From Dryomyza anilis (taxonomy: Eukaryota; Arthropoda; Insecta; Diptera; Dryomyzidae), in the NCBI GenBank assembly GCA_951804985.1, contig OX638130.1, positions 83,508,583 through 83,572,582 of the forward strand: a DNA stretch of 64,000 nt, in the 5' to 3' direction. Below are positions 22,860-33,989 of this stretch, one piece after another (positions within the stretch are counted from its first letter, which is position 1; every line of letters begins with the position of its first letter). The translations under genes were made by a program, and so were the position numbers. The notes beneath the pieces are model-generated. The model was not told the DNA's origin. It saw only the letters and a program-made list of their open reading frames with translations, and ran no database searches.

Positions 22860-23430
22860 AAAGTTTTTTAGCTATAACACTTTATTGATGCAAAATAAAA
22901 GAGGGATGTAAAGGCAATAGTTTATATTATATATAAATTTTAATTGTTTTCCGACCAAAAATGTGTCAGAAAACATCAGAATTTGAATTTGAAAATGTCT
23001 CTGTTACAACATTTTCGTTTCAATTTCCACATAACTAATGTTTGAATTTATTTCACAAAAGTCGCAGTGAAACCACCAGTATACAAACTCTATATCAAAT
23101 ACATACCTCTGCTGAAACGTCGATACAAATTTTCTTCAAAACGATACGTAATAGGAATAAAAACATAATATGTAGTCAAAATCATCAATCGCGTCGAATT
23201 TATAGAATTGATATATTCATTTTTTTCGTATTTTTATCACGAATAATCCGTAAAGTATAAAGAAATGGTATATGGAATGACCAAAAAAAAAAATTTCAGT
23301 CGTTTGCGGAAAAGTGTTATAATAATTTCAGTAATATATTGGGAGTAACGTTTTAACAATTTCGGTTGTAATATAATTGCACACATTTTGGTCGATACTT
23401 TTAAATAAATCTGTGCATAGAGTGGTAGTC
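22860..23430. other. AT-rich spacer
   Basis: Short frames only; nothing recognised. Confidence 0.4.
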
Positions 23431-24730
23431 CAAAAGTGAACTCGCACATATTCAAAAATACTTCTGATGTGTATACTGATGCCAAGCCATAACACCTACT
23501 ACATCCCAAACGACAAAGTCTTTGACACAACGGAGTCCTAACCCCCATCCCTCTCATAGTAGTAGGAGACATGTATGCGACTACTATGGCACAGTTAGTT
23601 ACTTTACTCTCGACTTGTTTTGTCCCATGGCATTCATTAGTGTGTGTAAACATGTAGTATGCACGAGTGTATCGAGTGGTTCGCTCTGTGCGACATGCGG
23701 TATGTGGAATGGGAAGAACGGGTACGAAAGGACGTCGGGCAGAACTCTTGTGATCCACGTTTCTTACTGAAGTGAACACGGCACAACGTGTATGTATGCG
23801 TACACACACATGAGTACTCATAATGGTCTCAGTCGTGCATAGGACAACGCGTGGGCGGTTGTGGAGTGTGCGAGTGGGCACATGAAGCACACGCTGGGGA
23901 CAGTATTGAGCGCCGAAGTGTTCTGACAATGTGAAACAAAAATCAATATGACTGATTTACCCCGCTCTTTTCAGACAAAAGCACCTCCTGCGTAATCATC
24001 ATCGCCTTTTGGGAAGTGGGTCTGTTGGATTTGTACATGGACTGTATAAGAACCATCATCAGAGCTCCAAAGAGTTTTACATATTTTTCGCTCCTCCATC
24101 AGGCATCCGTATGTTATGTGTCCAGGATACCTTGAATCAGCGCATTCAGTCAGACAGTCGTTTTGTCTGTCTGGCTGTCTGTCTGTTTGTCAGTGGCGTT
24201 TGTATGAATGTCAACACATTCGGCACATGAAGTATTTATGTCCTGGCCGCAAGTCTCCACCCTTGTTTCGCTATACATGCGAGCGTAGGTTGAACGTTGC
24301 GAATCTCTACCAATTAAAACATTTCTCGTGATTAACGCGCCTTCCTTTCGAGCTTCTCCGTCACAGTTCCCGGTTTGCCGCATGGCGTTTTGCACCAAAA
24401 ATTTATTGTCTTTCGCATGGCGCATACGTATGTTTTCGGTTGCCAAAAAACGAATAATTAAAAGTTTCCATGGTTCTGCCTCTTTGGAGTGTGCGTAACG
24501 TGCATAAGACAGTGTGCGTGCTCTGCATCCTTTCCTAAATAGTTTCTGTTACACATGTTCCGCAGGATTCAGCCACACACACATGTATACTACACCTCAC
24601 CGACCCTCCCCCCCCATATTCCAGTTTTTGGGGAATACGCGCCCCAGTCGATGTACATAATAGTCAGAAACTGTTTGGCTTGAGGAGATTCATTAGAATC
24701 TGGGTGTGGCTGGCTGTCTAATGTGTTTTA
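23430..24730. other. Unrepeated, GC-richer island
   Basis: The longest non-repetitive, more balanced stretch outside fz4. A 230-codon frame on the - strand (23929-23237) has no recognisable domain and runs into AT-rich repeat-like DNA, so it is not called. A GTCTGTCTG run near 24165-24190 is the only simple repeat. It may hold regulatory sequence or an exon of an unrecognised gene. Confidence 0.35.
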
Positions 24731-25009
24731 GATGTTGTTACTCAAATACCCAAAACTATAAGACACATATAGCATCACATAATTTCATGTACGAATGGCA
24801 TATAGAATATCTTAATATATAAAATGAAACAAATTGTATTGTTTCATTTCGTTAAATACTATGTTTTATACAAGAACAAACGAATGGCCTTTGTTTTAAT
24901 ATGCAATTCCAAATTTAAGTAAATTTTAGATATAACTAAATTCCAGAATAACTAACATACTCAATGGCTCATACTCATTTACAATATTAATTTAATATTA
25001 GGGGCATTA

Positions 25010-25975
25010 TGGAATAGTTGCACATATGGGAAACGGAAGTAATTATCGAGGTTCATATGGATATTCCAAAAACTCAGCGAATTTTGCGTACAAACGATTT
25101 TTTTTATAATATTTAAAAAAATAGTTGAAATCATGTGCTTTCTTTATATATTTACAGTTTGTTTCTAAAGTTTATAGTTTTTTTTTATAATAAATCACAG
25201 AAAAATTCCGGACGGGACAGAAAAGTCCGTATTGAAATTATAAGTACGATTTTTATTCTAAAAATACCTTTTACTTGCAACATATTTTTTTGAATTATCT
25301 CACAGTATAGCTAAGACAATTTACTTTATTTTTGTATATGTACACGTTCTATTTAATGATTATAGTTTTTTCGTAATAAATCGCAGAACAATTCCAGACG
25401 ATTCATATGAAAATTTACATTACGATTTTTTTGCTAAAAAATATTTTGTATATGACAATATTAATAAACATTATTACGAAATGAAGAATGATTCAAATTT
25501 CCAGATGCTTTTTAAGTTTTTTTTTACTTTTTTTTGATATTTTTTATACTGTAGTTTTACACTTTTGGTACTCAAAGTACCTGACGGGACGATTTCAATT
25601 AGCTGTAAAAAATTGTCTAAAATTACTAGGAAAATTATGTTTACATTTTTTGGAAATTCCTAGGAAATTCTGCTTTAGAAACAGTGGATTCAACTAACTC
25701 TTTTTCAGCTTACTATGGTAATAAATGTATCTTGTTGGTTCCAGACGGGACATCGAAAACCCTTATACAAAAATCGAAATTTTTCAGTTATTTTAATTTG
25801 GATCATAATTTTTAAGCTTTAGAAATAATTATTAATGTTACCTGAAGAAAACAGAAAATAATATTTTGTATCTGTATCTATATGTCTTTAAAGTTAAATT
25901 ATTTGGTTACTAAAAATACATAAAAAATGAGTATATTTACATATTGTATAGTAACGTAACTTTAAGAGTATTTCT
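25010..25975 (+). repeat. Dispersed CCGGACGGGAC repeat (copy C, uninterrupted)
   Basis: Same family as 6285-7345 and 14340-16170, without the insertions seen in those. It is the useful reference for the pre-insertion state. Confidence 0.65.
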
Positions 25976-26129
25976 TTATTTTAATCTCTTGTATCTCTCA
26001 CAAAAATAAGTTGTTCAACTATTATTTTAGCCTAATTCCTAAATTCTAAAAATTATTAAAGTATGTTAAATAAAAAACGAGTTGGGAAAGTTAGGTCACA
26101 TGGGTCAGTTCGGTCACATGGGGCGGATT

Positions 26130-26427
26130 TTTATAGTCGGTGGAACTATGGAATACCCTACACCTTTGGTTGGGATATTAATGCGGGATATTTAATTGCA
26201 TAACTTAATTTTAAAGTTTTTAATTATACTGAACTTCCCCACCATCAGAATATTATGCACAGACAGACAGACAGACAGACAGACGGACATGGCTAAACGG
26301 ACCCGGGTAGTGATGCTGATCAAGAATATATATACTTTTCCATACCGGACACGCCTCCTAAGGGGCGTTACAATATATGCACAAAGTTAATATACCCTGT
26401 ACCTCATAGGTGTAGGGTATAAAAAAT
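26130..26427 (-). mobile_element. mini-me-like repeat (copy 3, reversed)
   Basis: (CAGA)n at 26261-26283, ATGCTGATCAAGAATATATA core, GGGGCGTTACAA, and TGTAGGGTATAAAAAA at the end. A reversed version of the 5' part of 10911-11584. Confidence 0.7.
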
Positions 26428-27246
26428 TGCGTAAGTCCAAAAAACTGTGATATTGTACCTGTTAATTTGTTCATAAATGTATATTTCTTCCTACAACAGT
26501 AGTTCCTGATGATGACTTTCGAAGAAAGTCGAAATATTGGACAAAATAAATAAAAAAATTTAAAAAATTACAAAAAAGAGTATTTAAAAAAAAACTATTG
26601 ACCTTAAGCCCATTACAACAATTTGAAAAAAAAATTACAACTAACTTTATCGTGTGTTGACAATTTAAAGAAACTTTAAAATTAAATACAACTTTGTTTG
26701 TCAAATTTCCTATTGAATAAAATGAAAAAATTAATGATTCAAAATTTAAAGTCGACTTCAAATTGTCGATAACAGTTTCAAAGTAAGTTGACAAAAATGT
26801 AATAAAAAGTTTGTAATCTGTGTGTAGACGCAAACAAAATATTAGTAATCATTGAACTTACGGTATTTTAAAAACTTTTTATCGCATTTTCTATTCTTTT
26901 TTTTATTCAAAAGTAGTAAAGTAGCTTTTGTTTTTTTTTTACTAACCGTTCTTTATATTTAGATTATAACATTTTAGAAACATTTGTTATATAATGTAGT
27001 CAATATTAAGAATTTGGTCATCCGATATATAATATTTTCATTATACTGCGTATTCGTTACTCCGGGATTGAATGTACTGTTTTTATTTCGTTAAGATATA
27101 ATTGTTATGTTATAGATTTTTTAGTTCTTGTTTAAGTGAAATATGATATTATATGTTCAAACGATTGAAAATATGATTAAAAAGTAACAATAATACAAAA
27201 ACCGAGAGCAAAACCCAAACTTAATCTTCTAACAGGTATACATACC
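26428..27246. other. AT-rich spacer, partly related to the foldback family
   Basis: 26630-26790 has phrases like those at 45885-46000 (TTGACAATTTAA, AAAGTCGACTT, AATTGTC), an old fragment of that family. No gene; the 120-codon frame on the - strand lacks any domain. Confidence 0.4.
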
Positions 27247-27629
27247 CACGGTGATCTAGAAGCAATCATGAGTATGACAAAAATGGGTATAAAAAGTACA
27301 AATAGGGTTATATTCATCAACATTTCTAGTTTAAAAAATCATTTGAACCAAAATCCTACCATATCCTTTTCTCAATTTATCGTTATTTACAGTCAATTTT
27401 AACGATTTTTTTCAATTTATCTCTATTTCTTATTACAAATATATTTCACAGTGCGGCAAAATGGCAACTTTTTAATTGAACTCCGATTTTTTTTATTTTG
27501 TGCTTCTATATGATCTACTGATAAAAAGTGTAGTATATTCTTATACCCCTACACGTCTGGGTTAGGCGCTATGGGCTCCGAAAGGCTTTAAAGGATAACA
27601 AATATAGTTTGTCATTTTGTATTACATTT

Positions 27630-28060
27630 TCCTAATAATTTTACATTTACATTTTCCTAATAATTTATTAAAACAAAAATGTATTTTAGTTAATTTATTG
27701 TATATATTATTTTATTTAAATGTCGAAATTGATATTCACTTTTACAAAACACACATAAGAAGACACTTATTGCTGGAAAAAGTTATAACACATTTAATGT
27801 TTGCTTTGGTTTCCAATAATTGATTGTAGTACTTGAGTCTGCAGTTATTTTTGAGTCCGTTGCCATAATAGAAGTTCGATGTATTATTTATTTTTTGTAA
27901 TAAATAAAAATATAAATATATATATAATTATAATTTTTTTACATTAAATACATTGAGTCCTTACCAATGTCACGTTTAATAATGTGGATTATTACAAAAA
28001 AAATACATGAGACCATTTTGAGTAAACAGGCAGAATGACGTACAAAACGAACATGTTTCT
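27630..28060 (+). mobile_element. Partial CACYCAG-type TIR element inside the foldback
   Basis: Matches 5562-5935 closely (TAATTTATTAAAACAAAAATG, AAATTGATATTCACTTTTAC, CATAATAGAAGTTCGATGTA) but lacks the outer parts, apart from a TTCTTCTGAGTG end near 28059-28070. Confidence 0.7.
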
Positions 28061-28715
28061 TCTGAGTGTATATCTAAGACTTTATTCAAATTCAAATTAG
28101 AACTATTTTTCGTTATTAGTAGGCTTTTATTTCAGAAATAGTATGTGTTGGAGAATTTAGTTGTTTAGAGACCCTAGCTCATTTTTAAAGATGAATATTT
28201 GCCCCAAACACATTATGACAGTTTTCTGACTTTTTTCACAAGTAATAACTCCTTAACGAAATTGTTAATAGAGAACAATTAAAAATAGTGGTTAATAGTT
28301 AAGATACAAACTTTAAGTGTTCAGTGTAAATCATCCTTAGGATGTTCCCTATAACCGCTCCTTAGACAATAGAAACGTACTTTGAACCATTTCGTTACAA
28401 AATGACAAACTATATTTGTTATCCTTTGAACCCTTTCGGAGCCCATACCGCCTAACCCAGACGTGTAGGGGTATAAGAATATACTACACTTTTTATCAGT
28501 AGACCATATAGAAGCACAAAATAAAAAAAACGGAGTTCAATTAAAAAAAGTTGCCATTTTGCCGCACTGTGAAATATATTTGTAATAAGAAATAGAGATA
28601 AATTGAAAAAAATCGTTAAAATTGAATGTAAATGACGATAACTTGAGAAAAGGAAATGGTAGGATTTTGGTTCAAACGGATTTTTAAACTAGAAATGATG
28701 ATGAATTTAACCCTA

Positions 28716-29070
28716 AAGGGTTTTTCAACAGGGACGCTACAAAAGTAGAGCGACAGGGACAGCAAATGACGACATATTTCTTGCCGCTCTTTTGACATTT
28801 CCCTTCAGTAATGTTTACCATTTCATGATGGAAAGATATACGAATTCGAATGTCGGTAGTAAATTTTAATAATTTCGACTCGTTGTTGGCTCGTATATCT
28901 TACCATCATGAAATGGCAAACCTTACTGAAGAGAAATGTCAAAAGAGCGGAAAGAAATATGGCGTCATTTGCTGTCCCTGTCGCTCTACTTTTGTAGCGT
29001 CCCTGTTGAAAAACCCTTGAAAAAACTTGTGTTGAAAAAACTTGTGTAGCGCTCTTATTAAAAAACCCTT
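28716..29070. mobile_element. 355-bp MITE of a DD41D mariner, TA target duplication
   Basis: Bounded by TA on both sides. Ends AAGGGTTTTTCAA and (right) GTAGCGCTCTTATTAAAAAA. Long inverted repeats share GACGCTACAAAAGTAGAGCG and GCTCTTTTGACATTTC. The terminal segments match those of the transposase-bearing element at 55406-56221. It sits in the right arm of the foldback. Confidence 0.88.
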
Positions 29071-29235
29071 TATTTGTATTTTTTATACCCATTTTTGTCA
29101 TACTCATGATTGCTTCTAGAGCACCGTGTACCGAAACCGTTTCGTTCTAAAAACTTTAAATCAAAACATTTTTTAAACTTCTTAAATTTGTTTTTTACCT
29201 TAACTGCATACGGTTTGTTAGCTCTATTCAAATTT

Positions 29236-29475
29236 AAATTTTGAATGTTTCATATGTACATACAGAAAAATCCTATTTTGGTTAAAATGAATTTTCTACG
29301 AATTTGTTGACAGAACCGCCATATACAGTTGACGTTTGAAATATTATTAAATATGTTTTTAAATTTTGAATGCATCATATGTACATACAGAAACATCCTA
29401 TTTTGGTTAGAACGAAATTTCTACAAATTTGTTGACAGAACCACCATATACAGATGACGCTTGAAATATTATCCT
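29236..29475 (+). repeat. Tandem duplication, period 125 bp
   Basis: Two adjacent copies sharing CATATGTACATACAGAAA, TCCTATTTTGGTTA and GTTGACAGAACC, with scattered differences. Non-coding. Confidence 0.88.
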
Positions 29476-30089
29476 GCACACACTGCAAATTGTTTTAGAA
29501 CTATTCGAAATTGCTTGTAGTTCAAACTACATCTCTTCTAATTTGACTTTAAGAGCCGATAAATCGGTTGAGAAAACCGAATAAGTTGGTTGGCGCAACA
29601 AATCAGTTTTCTGTATGTACGTATTCCTTTAAACATGTTTACCTGCAATATCTATCGTATTTGAATCATGTTTGGATCTAAGTTATTTTTATATTTCTAA
29701 GTCAAATGGGTTGTGATATTTTTCGTAAACATCTTTGTTTTCTTTGTGTAGAGAATAATTTTAAACTAATTTATTATTTTGTTCATATTATTAAGGGATG
29801 TGCTACACGGTAAAAATGCTGGAAAATGTTTGGATTACAGGTAATTTCAATACTTTTATATCTAATTTTAAAACTTATCAATAGTTTACAGCATGTTTCA
29901 AAATGTCTCAGATTGAAATTTAATATATTTTTTATTAATGTAATTATTTTAGTTTATAAAATAACCCCACTAGTTATAAAAATTAATTTAATGAAATTGT
30001 ATTAAAATTTAAACTAAAATAGTTTATTTTTCTGTTTATTTAATAATTTTAAACCATAAAGGGTTAAAATTTAAACCCAAATAATATAT

Positions 30090-30415
30090 TTTTCAGTTCA
30101 AAAAAAGTAATCCGATTACTTTTTTTTTGATTATTTGACAATAATCAAAAAAAAGTAATCCGACTACTTTTTTTTTGATTATTTCTATTTTTGTTAGATT
30201 TTTTTTCGATTATTTGATAATAAAAAAATAATCGAGAAAAAATGAAATAATCAAAAAAAGTAGTCGGATTACTTTTTTGGATTATTTTGATTATTTCTAA
30301 TCGTAATCAAAATTATTGATTACGACTACTAAGAATCGTAATAAAAATTTTTGATTATGATTCTTTAGTAATCGTAATCAAAAGTAATTGTAATCCAACC
30401 TTTACAGCTCTGACT
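30090..30415. repeat. Cluster of nested palindromes with a hAT-like end
   Basis: AAAAAGTAATCCGACTACTT and its reverse occur repeatedly. The cluster ends GTAATCCAACCTTTACAGCTCTG, whose reverse CAGAGCTGTAAAGG resembles a hAT terminus. A matching left end was not found. Confidence 0.5.
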
Positions 30416-30779
30416 GTAATACATGTTGTATTACTTTGCATGTAATCCTACGGAATTAAAATTAATGCTGAAAATGATTGAAAATACGGATTTGTTTTAG
30501 AAAAATTATATTATTTTATTTTATAAATAATATATTTTTATTATTTTCATTATTTTATTTTTTTACAATTAATTATTTTGTAAACTCTTTAATAATATTT
30601 TTCGTCTCTTTCGAAATTATTTTCTTCTTCTTCATCAGCGCACACCTTTCCCGCTACATTCATATCCACTAACATAACACAACCAACTTTACTTCCATTT
30701 ACTATTAGCACTATTTAAACATATTTCCGTCGAAAAAGGCGTTTGAATTATAAAGCGAGCACTCGAGTGAATGATACTA

Positions 30780-31022
30780 ACATAGCGACAACGAATTTAT
30801 TTCAGTATCGAAGGTTCAAATCATGACCGTGGTCTAATTTTTAAAAAAAAATTTGTATATTTTTTTATTTTAACTTCTTTTTTTTTTGTTATTAAATTAA
30901 ATAGCTAGAAGTATTTTTAATGTAAATATATTTTTTTATAATTCTTAAGTAATAATTACAAAAAAAAAAAATCAGAAAGAATAAAAAAAAATGGCCTGGT
31001 CGAGATTCGAACCTGAGATTCT
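30780..31022. repeat. Inverted pair of tRNA-like box B sequences
   Basis: On the + strand GGTTCAAATCATGACC (about 30814) lies about 30 bases after a near box A (TAGCGACAACG). On the - strand GGTTCGAATCTCGACC lies at about 31013-30998. Both are followed by T-rich runs and lie in opposite arms of the foldback. No complete tRNA cloverleaf can be drawn. They may be tRNA-derived (SINE-like) pieces. Confidence 0.35.
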
Positions 31023-31210
31023 GAACTAAATTTAGTAAGTATGGTTTACATTTTATGATATCAAATTATTAAATAAACAGAAAAATAAACTATTTGAGTT
31101 TAAATTTTAAACCTTTATGGTTTAAAATTATTAAATAAACTATTTGAGATTAAGTATTAATACAATTGGACTAAATTTAATTTTTTAAACTACTGGGATT
31201 ATTTTATATA

Positions 31211-31737
31211 CACGCATAGAAAAATATTGTTAGTTCCGAAAATAAAATAACAATAGGCATGTTCAGAATTTAAAAATTTGATTGTTACTTTCGAAAAATA
31301 GTTCGATTGTTGTTCTTAAAAATCTTCATTGTCAAATTGAATGCAATTAAATTGTCAGTTGAATTGTTAATACTTTTGCAATTTCTGCTTAAAGCGCCTG
31401 TGACTGTTGCTGGTCCAGCCAAGCCTTCGCAATGAAATCAGCTCTGAATGCAACTTCAGAAAATGTGCAGCTCCTTGAAATGCTCGTCATAAGATCTAGA
31501 ATAAATAACGCAATATAAAAATTGTAATAATTGAACATATTAATTACTTAAACATGTAACTTACATCATATAATTAATTTTGTTGCACGTCGATTTGAAA
31601 AATTGTGAACAATAAATTGAAAATAATATTTTGACATTTTGTTTTAAGAGCCACAAAACGGAGCTGCCACATAATATTTTATTTTTTTCAAATAACAATC
31701 GCATATTGTGAAAAGTAACAATAGATTTCTATGCATG
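31211..31737. mobile_element. 527-bp MITE, CACGCATAGAAA...TTTCTATGCATG, TA target
   Basis: Imperfect TIRs CACGCATAGAAAAATATTG / CATGCATAGAAATCTATTG between TA dinucleotides. It interrupts the right arm of 29810-31880, whose sequence is continuous in the left arm. Confidence 0.75.
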
Positions 31738-31880
31738 TACTAAAAACATTACATTGCCATGTTTAATAAAATATAAATTTTAATATGAGAATGTTTAAAA
31801 TTGGGTGTAAACTATTGATAAGTTTAAAAAATAGAAGTATTGAAATAATCTGTAATCCAAAGAATTTTAAGCGAAAAAAA

Positions 31881-33289
31881 AATAATAAGTTTCATAAACT
31901 ACTGGTAAACCAACTCACGAAAAAAATAGGTCCACCCATAAAAATTAACATTTGTTAATTATATGATAATAACCAAAATATTTCGGATCAACCGTTATCC
32001 GTTCGTGAGCTAGACCGGGAATTAATACCAGTATTATAATCCTTTTTAACGATTCCTTTGAAAAGTCAATCTGAAATTACGTAATACTTTCTGTATCTCA
32101 GTATACATGCAAATTTTTTTTTATGTTTTAATGCAAATCAAAAAAAATTGGAGTTCTATTATATGTGACCATTTTAATGACTAAAGTTTAGTTAGCGAAA
32201 CATTTACGAAAAAAAAACAAATTTTTAAAGATTTTTGAAAAAATTGAGGTCACAATGGTGAATGGTGATTATTAAATAAACCAGGGTTTATGGTATATGG
32301 ATATATGTTTATATATAAGTGATGCTACCTGATGTAAACTAGAGTGCTGACTAATGTAAACAACAATTTATCCCAGAGTCAAAATTCCCACCAAATGGAA
32401 ATTATCGAACGATCCCTCAGCACTGCGTGCAACAATGCGTATACTCCGAAAATAGGGTTTATGTTCAGTTAAAAATGGTACATACACAAAACACAAAAGT
32501 TAATATTAAAAATAGTAGTAATAAGAATTTTTTTTTTCTACTGATTGACGCTATGGTATTTTTAAATTATTTCGTCACCTCCTGATCATTAGTTTGCTGC
32601 GTACACCATTTTCAGGTGAATGGAGTTTTTAATTTCGTAAAAGTAATGTAAAGATTACGCCAATTTTTGATGTAACGAATATGTATTAATAAGTACCATG
32701 AAACGAAAAACAAATGTCAACACTATAACTTAAGAACTTTTAAAAATCACTATCAAAATTACACGAATAATCGTGATTTCAAAACATTTTTTGAAACTGA
32801 AGAAAATCTCTAGTTTTAGGGCGAGTTTACACGATAGAGCAAAAAATCTCATAGAGTTGTGTAAACATTACATAGAGCTCGACGGTAGGGAACTCTACGG
32901 TAGATTTTTTTCTCTATCTAACTAATTTCTCTATAGTGTATTTCGTGTATTCGAGCCTTTAAAATTAAACTGGTATATGAAACACAAAACAATAAATCGT
33001 ATTAGTAATTGGTGATCATTGTATGAAAATATATGAACATTTATATTTTTGTATTAATTCACAATATAAAAAAAATAATTATCGGATTAATGGTATATGA
33101 AGCTAACTTATTCTCAGGAGATGATTTATTGAAACTTTCAATAAAATATTGAAGTTAAAACATAAATATGTCATGTTTTTTGATCTGTAAAATTCGAATA
33201 CAAAAAGTATGAAAGTCGCAGAAAAGGCACATTCGAACATAAAAGTGTATCAAATTTACTCCAAAAGTACCTTTTCTCTACACTGATTT
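31881..33289. other. Intergenic region upstream of fz4
   Basis: AT-rich, with no gene or clear repeat family. 32820-32935 is GC-richer but unassigned. Distal fz4 regulatory sequence may lie here, but no site can be supported. Confidence 0.4.
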
Positions 33290-33989
33290 AAAATGAGCGA
33301 ACAGTTCGAAAAGAGAGTTCGTCGTGGAATGTTGTGCGATTGGATTTTATTTACAAGTGGAGGATTGTTTTTTTTTGTGCGTTGTTACCAAAAAACTAAT
33401 CGTGCGCAATTTATAAACAAACAGGCAACTAAAAATAAATAAGATTTATTGGTTCCCTTCATTGTAAACAAACAAACGCGTTTTCCACACGTCGAGTTTT
33501 GAAATGAATTTGGTTGGCAAGTGAAGAGTGAGGCGCAGATAAAGAAGAATTATTCAGACCGACCGATTATTCGAGTGGTATGTGTTGATATCGATCTGCC
33601 GCCGACTGTGGCCGTAAACAAGAAAAACATCGGCGCAACAAAATCCAAATTGGAACCATCGAACTCGCGCAGAAGTGGAAAAACAACTTTGTGCGGCACT
33701 AAATAGTTGGTTGTTGGGCTGCTTTGCATTGGGTGCAGTGCGCAGGCAGGTGAGGTGAACGGGCCGGCAGGTAGTTAACGAGTTAACGAGCCTGGCCAAC
33801 AACTGACTAACTAACCAACCAACTATTGGGATAAGCGAACTGCGAAAATGTGTGTTAAACAAGCCACTCTGCATTAAAGAATAGAGACGCAAAGTAGTGC
33901 AACACCGAACAGGTTCTCGTGCGCCACAGGAGACACCATCGAATTCCTGATTGGATTCTGCTTAACCAGCCGCTGTTAGACATTTCGCT
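33290..33989 (+). other. fz4: Probable 5' leader / promoter-proximal region of fz4
   Basis: Base composition rises from AT-rich intergenic DNA into this stretch, which directly precedes the fz4 ATG. It contains short upstream ORFs: 33504-33524 (6 codons plus stop) and 33848-33877 (9 codons plus stop). The latter has AAAA before its ATG, a better fly start context than the fz4 ATG (TCGCT before ATG). I found no convincing TATA or Inr+DPE pair, so the transcription start is not placed. Confidence 0.45.
33848..33877 (+). promoter_or_regulatory. Upstream ORF in the fz4 leader
   Basis: ATG in the context GCGAAAATG, nine codons, TAA stop, 112 bases before the fz4 ATG. The strong context suggests it could reduce initiation at fz4. 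It matters only if the transcript includes this segment, which is inferred, not shown. Confidence 0.3.

Larger units (their letters stand above)
27247..29128. mobile_element. Large foldback element, 377-bp arms, TACC target duplication
   Basis: Left arm 27247-27623 is the reverse complement of 28396-29128 once the inserted MITE (28716-29070) is removed. Outer ends CACGGTGATCTAG / CTAGAGCACCGTG are flanked by TACC on both sides. The arms share GGGTTAGGCG-, GGGGTATAAGAATATACTAC- and TGCCGCACTGTGAAATA-type sequence. No transposase frame. Confidence 0.88.
29810..31880. mobile_element. Second large foldback element (about 2.1 kb)
   Basis: Outer arms 29810-29890 and about 31800-31880 pair (GGATTACAGGTAATTTCAAT against CTGTAATCC). 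Pairing continues inward through AAACTTATCAATAGTTTACA and, past an inserted MITE, the ATAACCCCACTAGTT / AAACTACTGGGATTA and TTTAAACC segments. The central part contains palindromic AAAAGTAATCCGA-type repeats. No transposase. Confidence 0.75.

Noticed and set aside
23237..23929. 230-codon frame on the - strand
   Set aside because: No domain, signal peptide or membrane pattern; the C-terminal third lies in AT-rich DNA; overlapping + strand frames are equally open.
26471..26833. 120-codon frame on the - strand
   Set aside because: Phe/Asn/Leu-rich translation of AT-rich DNA related to the foldback family; no domain.
28823..29107. 94-codon frame on the - strand
   Set aside because: It lies across a MITE terminal repeat and foldback arm; translation of repeat DNA.
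30780..31022. A functional tRNA gene
   Set aside because: Only box B and a mismatched box A can be seen; no acceptor, D and anticodon stems form.
33521..33706. 61-codon frame upstream of fz4 as an upstream gene
   Set aside because: It begins at GTG, not ATG, and has no recognisable domain; only the ATG-led short uORFs are noted.
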